Shown here: in pieces, positions 7,593-8,291 of the stretch
How the letters are laid out: the number at the start of each line of letters is the position of its first letter
Position numbering within the stretch: the first letter of the stretch is position 1
Source: Bacillota bacterium
GTDB taxonomy: Bacteria; Bacillota; Clostridia; Acetivibrionales; DSM-1351
DNA: 8,291 bases
Direction of reading: 5' to 3'
Assembly (NCBI GenBank): GCA_023460955.1
Contig: JAEWOH010000007.1
Span: forward strand, 1-8,291
Made by a program: the position numbers and the translations under genes
The notes under the pieces: generated by a model
Seen by the model: only the letters and a program-made list of their open reading frames with translations
Databases searched by the model: none
What the model was told of the DNA's origin: nothing

Positions 7593-7715
7593 ATGAACTA
7601 TTACGAATGTAGACCAAATGTGGACGGCGAAATATACGGGTAATGGGCTGAATGCAGCAATTACAACCTGAGACGGTCTGGGGAAAAGGAAAATAGTTAT
7701 ATGGTTGAAAAGTAG
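7593..7715 (+). pseudogene. Possible dead coding remnant or tiny ORF
   Basis: An ATG at 7593 after AGGAG (7584-7588) opens 16 codons ending at TAA 7641 (MNYYECRPNVDGEIYG). The same frame then continues for 23 further codons to TAG 7713 (WAECSNYNLRR and onward). Base composition here is noticeably richer in G+C than the flanks. I do not recognise the family. It could be the leftover of a degraded gene, a genuine tiny peptide, or chance. The ribosome site is only four bases from the ATG, which is short. Confidence 0.2.
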
Positions 7716-7764
7716 ATTGAAACTAAAGCATACAGGACATAAGATGGGATATTAATAAGATAAA

Positions 7765-7791
7765 ACAAGCATAGAGCTTGTAAGTTATTTT
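7765..7791. terminator. Small hairpin with a T-rich tail, possible weak terminator upstream of the rRNA promoters
   Basis: ACAAGC (7765-7770) and GCTTGT (7776-7781) form a 6-bp stem around ATAGA. The plus strand continues AAGTTATTTT. On the minus strand the stem is followed directly by TTTATCTTATT, a somewhat better tail. It could insulate the rRNA promoters from upstream transcription, but the stem is short and A+T-rich. Confidence 0.3.
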
Positions 7792-7818
7792 AACAACCTA
7801 TTATAGAAATATGATTTG

Positions 7819-7848
7819 TTGCTAATACTATTACTGCAATGGTATACT
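7819..7848 (+). promoter_or_regulatory. Candidate upstream rRNA promoter P1
   Basis: TTGCTA (7819-7824) and TATACT (7843-7848) are 18 bases apart, with 4 of 6 and 5 of 6 consensus bases. The expected start near 7855 lies at a small stem-loop, TGTCG-CAAA-CGACA (7857-7870). Tandem promoters are usual for clostridial and bacillar rRNA operons, which supports the call, but the -35 is only moderate. Confidence 0.4.
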
Positions 7849-7889
7849 AACCAAGCTGTCGCAAACGACAACACAAAATAAAAGTTCAG

Positions 7890-7918
7890 GTTTTAAGTTT
7901 TGATAAAAAACTTAAAAC
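7890..7918. repeat. 12-bp perfect inverted repeat just upstream of the main rRNA promoter
   Basis: GTTTTAAGTTTT (7890-7901) pairs with AAAACTTAAAAC (7907-7918) around a GATAA loop. It ends 17 bases before the P2 -35 box. Its right arm lies in the A+T-rich stretch (7906-7935) expected to act as an UP element contacted by the RNA polymerase alpha subunits. It could be a protein site or a weak hairpin in P1 transcripts. Confidence 0.5.
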
Positions 7919-7935
7919 AAAATAATAAAAAAGTG

Positions 7936-7964
7936 TTGACAAAGGGATGGCAAAGTGATATTAT
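7936..7964 (+). promoter_or_regulatory. Main rRNA operon promoter P2
   Basis: A perfect -35 TTGACA (7936-7941) and TATTAT (7959-7964, one mismatch) are separated by 17 bases. They are preceded by an A-rich UP-like tract (7906-7935). Transcription would start near 7971, giving a leader of about 270 bases before mature 16S rRNA. This is the strongest promoter match in the window and is placed as expected for an rRNA operon. Confidence 0.8.
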
Positions 7965-7999
7965 AAATGAGCTGCTTGCGATGAGCGATCGGCAATAAA

Positions 8000-8055
8000 C
8001 CTTGAAAAGCAACAACAGTAACGCTTTTAAGGTATGGACTTTGAAAAGTAAACAG
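8000..8055 (+). promoter_or_regulatory. rRNA leader antitermination region: hairpin followed by a boxA-like motif
   Basis: A hairpin pairs CCTT-(G)-AAAAGC (8000-8010, one bulged G) with GCTTTTAAGG (8023-8032) across a 12-base loop. It is followed at 8038-8055 by ACTTTGAAAAGTAAACAG, similar to the CTTTGAAAACTA boxA-type element of Firmicutes rRNA leaders that recruits NusB/NusE. The order stem-loop then boxA matches the known boxB-boxA layout. A second, similar motif (CTTGAAAAGC, 8001-8010) lies inside the hairpin's left arm. The role is inferred from resemblance and position. Confidence 0.5.
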
Positions 8056-8097
8056 TGACAATACATGCAAATGTAAGTGAAGGACTCAAACAATTCC

Positions 8098-8114
8098 AGA
8101 ATCCAATGGATTCT
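8098..8114. repeat. Leader stem-loop AGAATCC-AAT-GGATTCT
   Basis: A perfect 7-bp stem (8098-8104 with 8108-8114) closes a 3-base loop in the 16S precursor leader. It is followed by A-rich sequence and not by Ts, so it is not a terminator. It is probably part of leader folding. Confidence 0.5.
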
Positions 8115-8128
8115 AAAAAATGAGTTAA

Positions 8129-8157
8129 TGAATTCAAGTTCTAAGAACTTAAATTCA
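8129..8157. repeat. Leader stem-loop centred on AAGTTC-TAA-GAACTT
   Basis: AAGTTC (8136-8141) pairs with GAACTT (8145-8150). After one C/A mismatch, the outer stem TGAATT (8129-8134) pairs with AATTCA (8152-8157). This gives about 12 pairs in total around a TAA loop, in the 16S precursor leader. A role in pre-rRNA folding or processing is plausible but not shown. Confidence 0.5.
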
Positions 8158-8241
8158 CTTGCGAACTTTACAACCTGGTTTCAGAAATGGAACAGGAAAT
8201 AAGTCAGCAATTTTAATGAGCTAATTAAATTTTTCAAATAA

Positions 8242-8291
8242 TAATTTGAGAGTTTGATCCTGGCTCAGGACGAACGCTGGCGGCGTGCCTA
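8242..8291 (+). rRNA. rrs: 16S ribosomal RNA, 5' end only
   Basis: The universal 5' segment AGAGTTTGATCCTGGCTCAG begins at 8249 (E. coli position 8) and continues into GACGAACGCTGGCGGCGTGC, the usual Firmicutes form. The mature 5' end is therefore placed at about 8242 by alignment with E. coli position 1; the exact base is an estimate. The gene runs off the window, and the visible part is too short for genus assignment. Confidence 0.97.

Larger units (their letters stand above)
7469..8241. other. 773-base non-coding region between helD and the 16S rRNA gene
   Basis: No convincing protein gene is present. The first part (7469-7540) is A+T-rich. A long hairpin follows (7541-7579), then a roughly 110-base patch of higher GC (about half G+C by eye, 7583-7690) with a broken reading frame. 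Next come a small hairpin (7765-7781), two rRNA promoter candidates (7819-7848 and 7936-7964), and a structured leader with several stem-loops and boxA-like motifs up to the 16S start. No tRNA cloverleaf was recognised. Confidence 0.7.

Noticed and set aside
7705..7733. TTGAAA as a -35 box of another rRNA promoter
   Set aside because: No acceptable -10 hexamer lies 16-18 bases downstream.
7893..8093. Minus-strand 66-codon frame across the rRNA promoter and leader
   Set aside because: It lies over the P2 promoter and boxA region and encodes a leucine/phenylalanine-rich string, as expected from A+T-rich DNA.
7469..8241. CRISPR array, tRNA or insertion sequence in the helD-rrn gap
   Set aside because: No regularly spaced direct repeats, no cloverleaf, no transposase frame and no matching terminal inverted repeats with target duplication were seen.

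Overview
The window is A+T-rich DNA from a low-GC Firmicute, most likely a member of the Clostridia. Supporting this are the GyrA and HelD sequences, strong AGGAGG-type ribosome binding sites, TTGACA/TATAAT-type promoters and the Firmicutes-style first bases of a 16S rRNA. A cellulolytic, Ruminiclostridium-like clostridium is my best guess, but that is an impression and not something the sequence proves. All recognisable genes run on the + strand.

Layout. (1) Positions 1-2222 hold the remains of an ABC-2 type exporter operon. It has a promoter-like stretch with a GTGTA-N7-TACAC palindrome, then an ATP-binding subunit that lacks its N-terminal part including Walker A, then two intact membrane subunits joined by 4-base stop/start overlaps (ATGA, TTGA). 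(2) Positions 2223-2400 are the gyrA leader, with an inverted repeat and a good sigma-A promoter. (3) Positions 2401-4920 are gyrA, complete, with alanine at the main quinolone-resistance position. (4) Positions 4921-5209 hold a long gyrA 3' region, a very clean intrinsic terminator and the helD upstream region. (5) Positions 5210-7468 are a complete HelD-type RNA polymerase recycling helicase. (6) Positions 7469-8241 are a 773-base non-coding stretch. It contains a long hairpin, a small patch of higher GC that may be a dead coding remnant, tandem rRNA promoters and a structured rRNA leader with two boxA-like motifs. (7) From about 8242 the 16S rRNA gene begins and runs off the window.

How it works together. 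DNA gyrase removes the positive supercoils made by heavy transcription. HelD dislodges and recycles stalled RNA polymerase. The rRNA operon is the most heavily transcribed unit in the cell. Their adjacency makes functional sense, but each has its own promoter and I see no evidence that they form an operon. The ABC exporter genes are unrelated to this and look damaged by a deletion at their 5' end.

I found no clear new biological system. The items most worth a second look are the promoter/operator fused to a Walker A-less ABC ATPase, the Ala-85 GyrA, and the paired boxA-like repeats with a sequestering hairpin in the rRNA leader.
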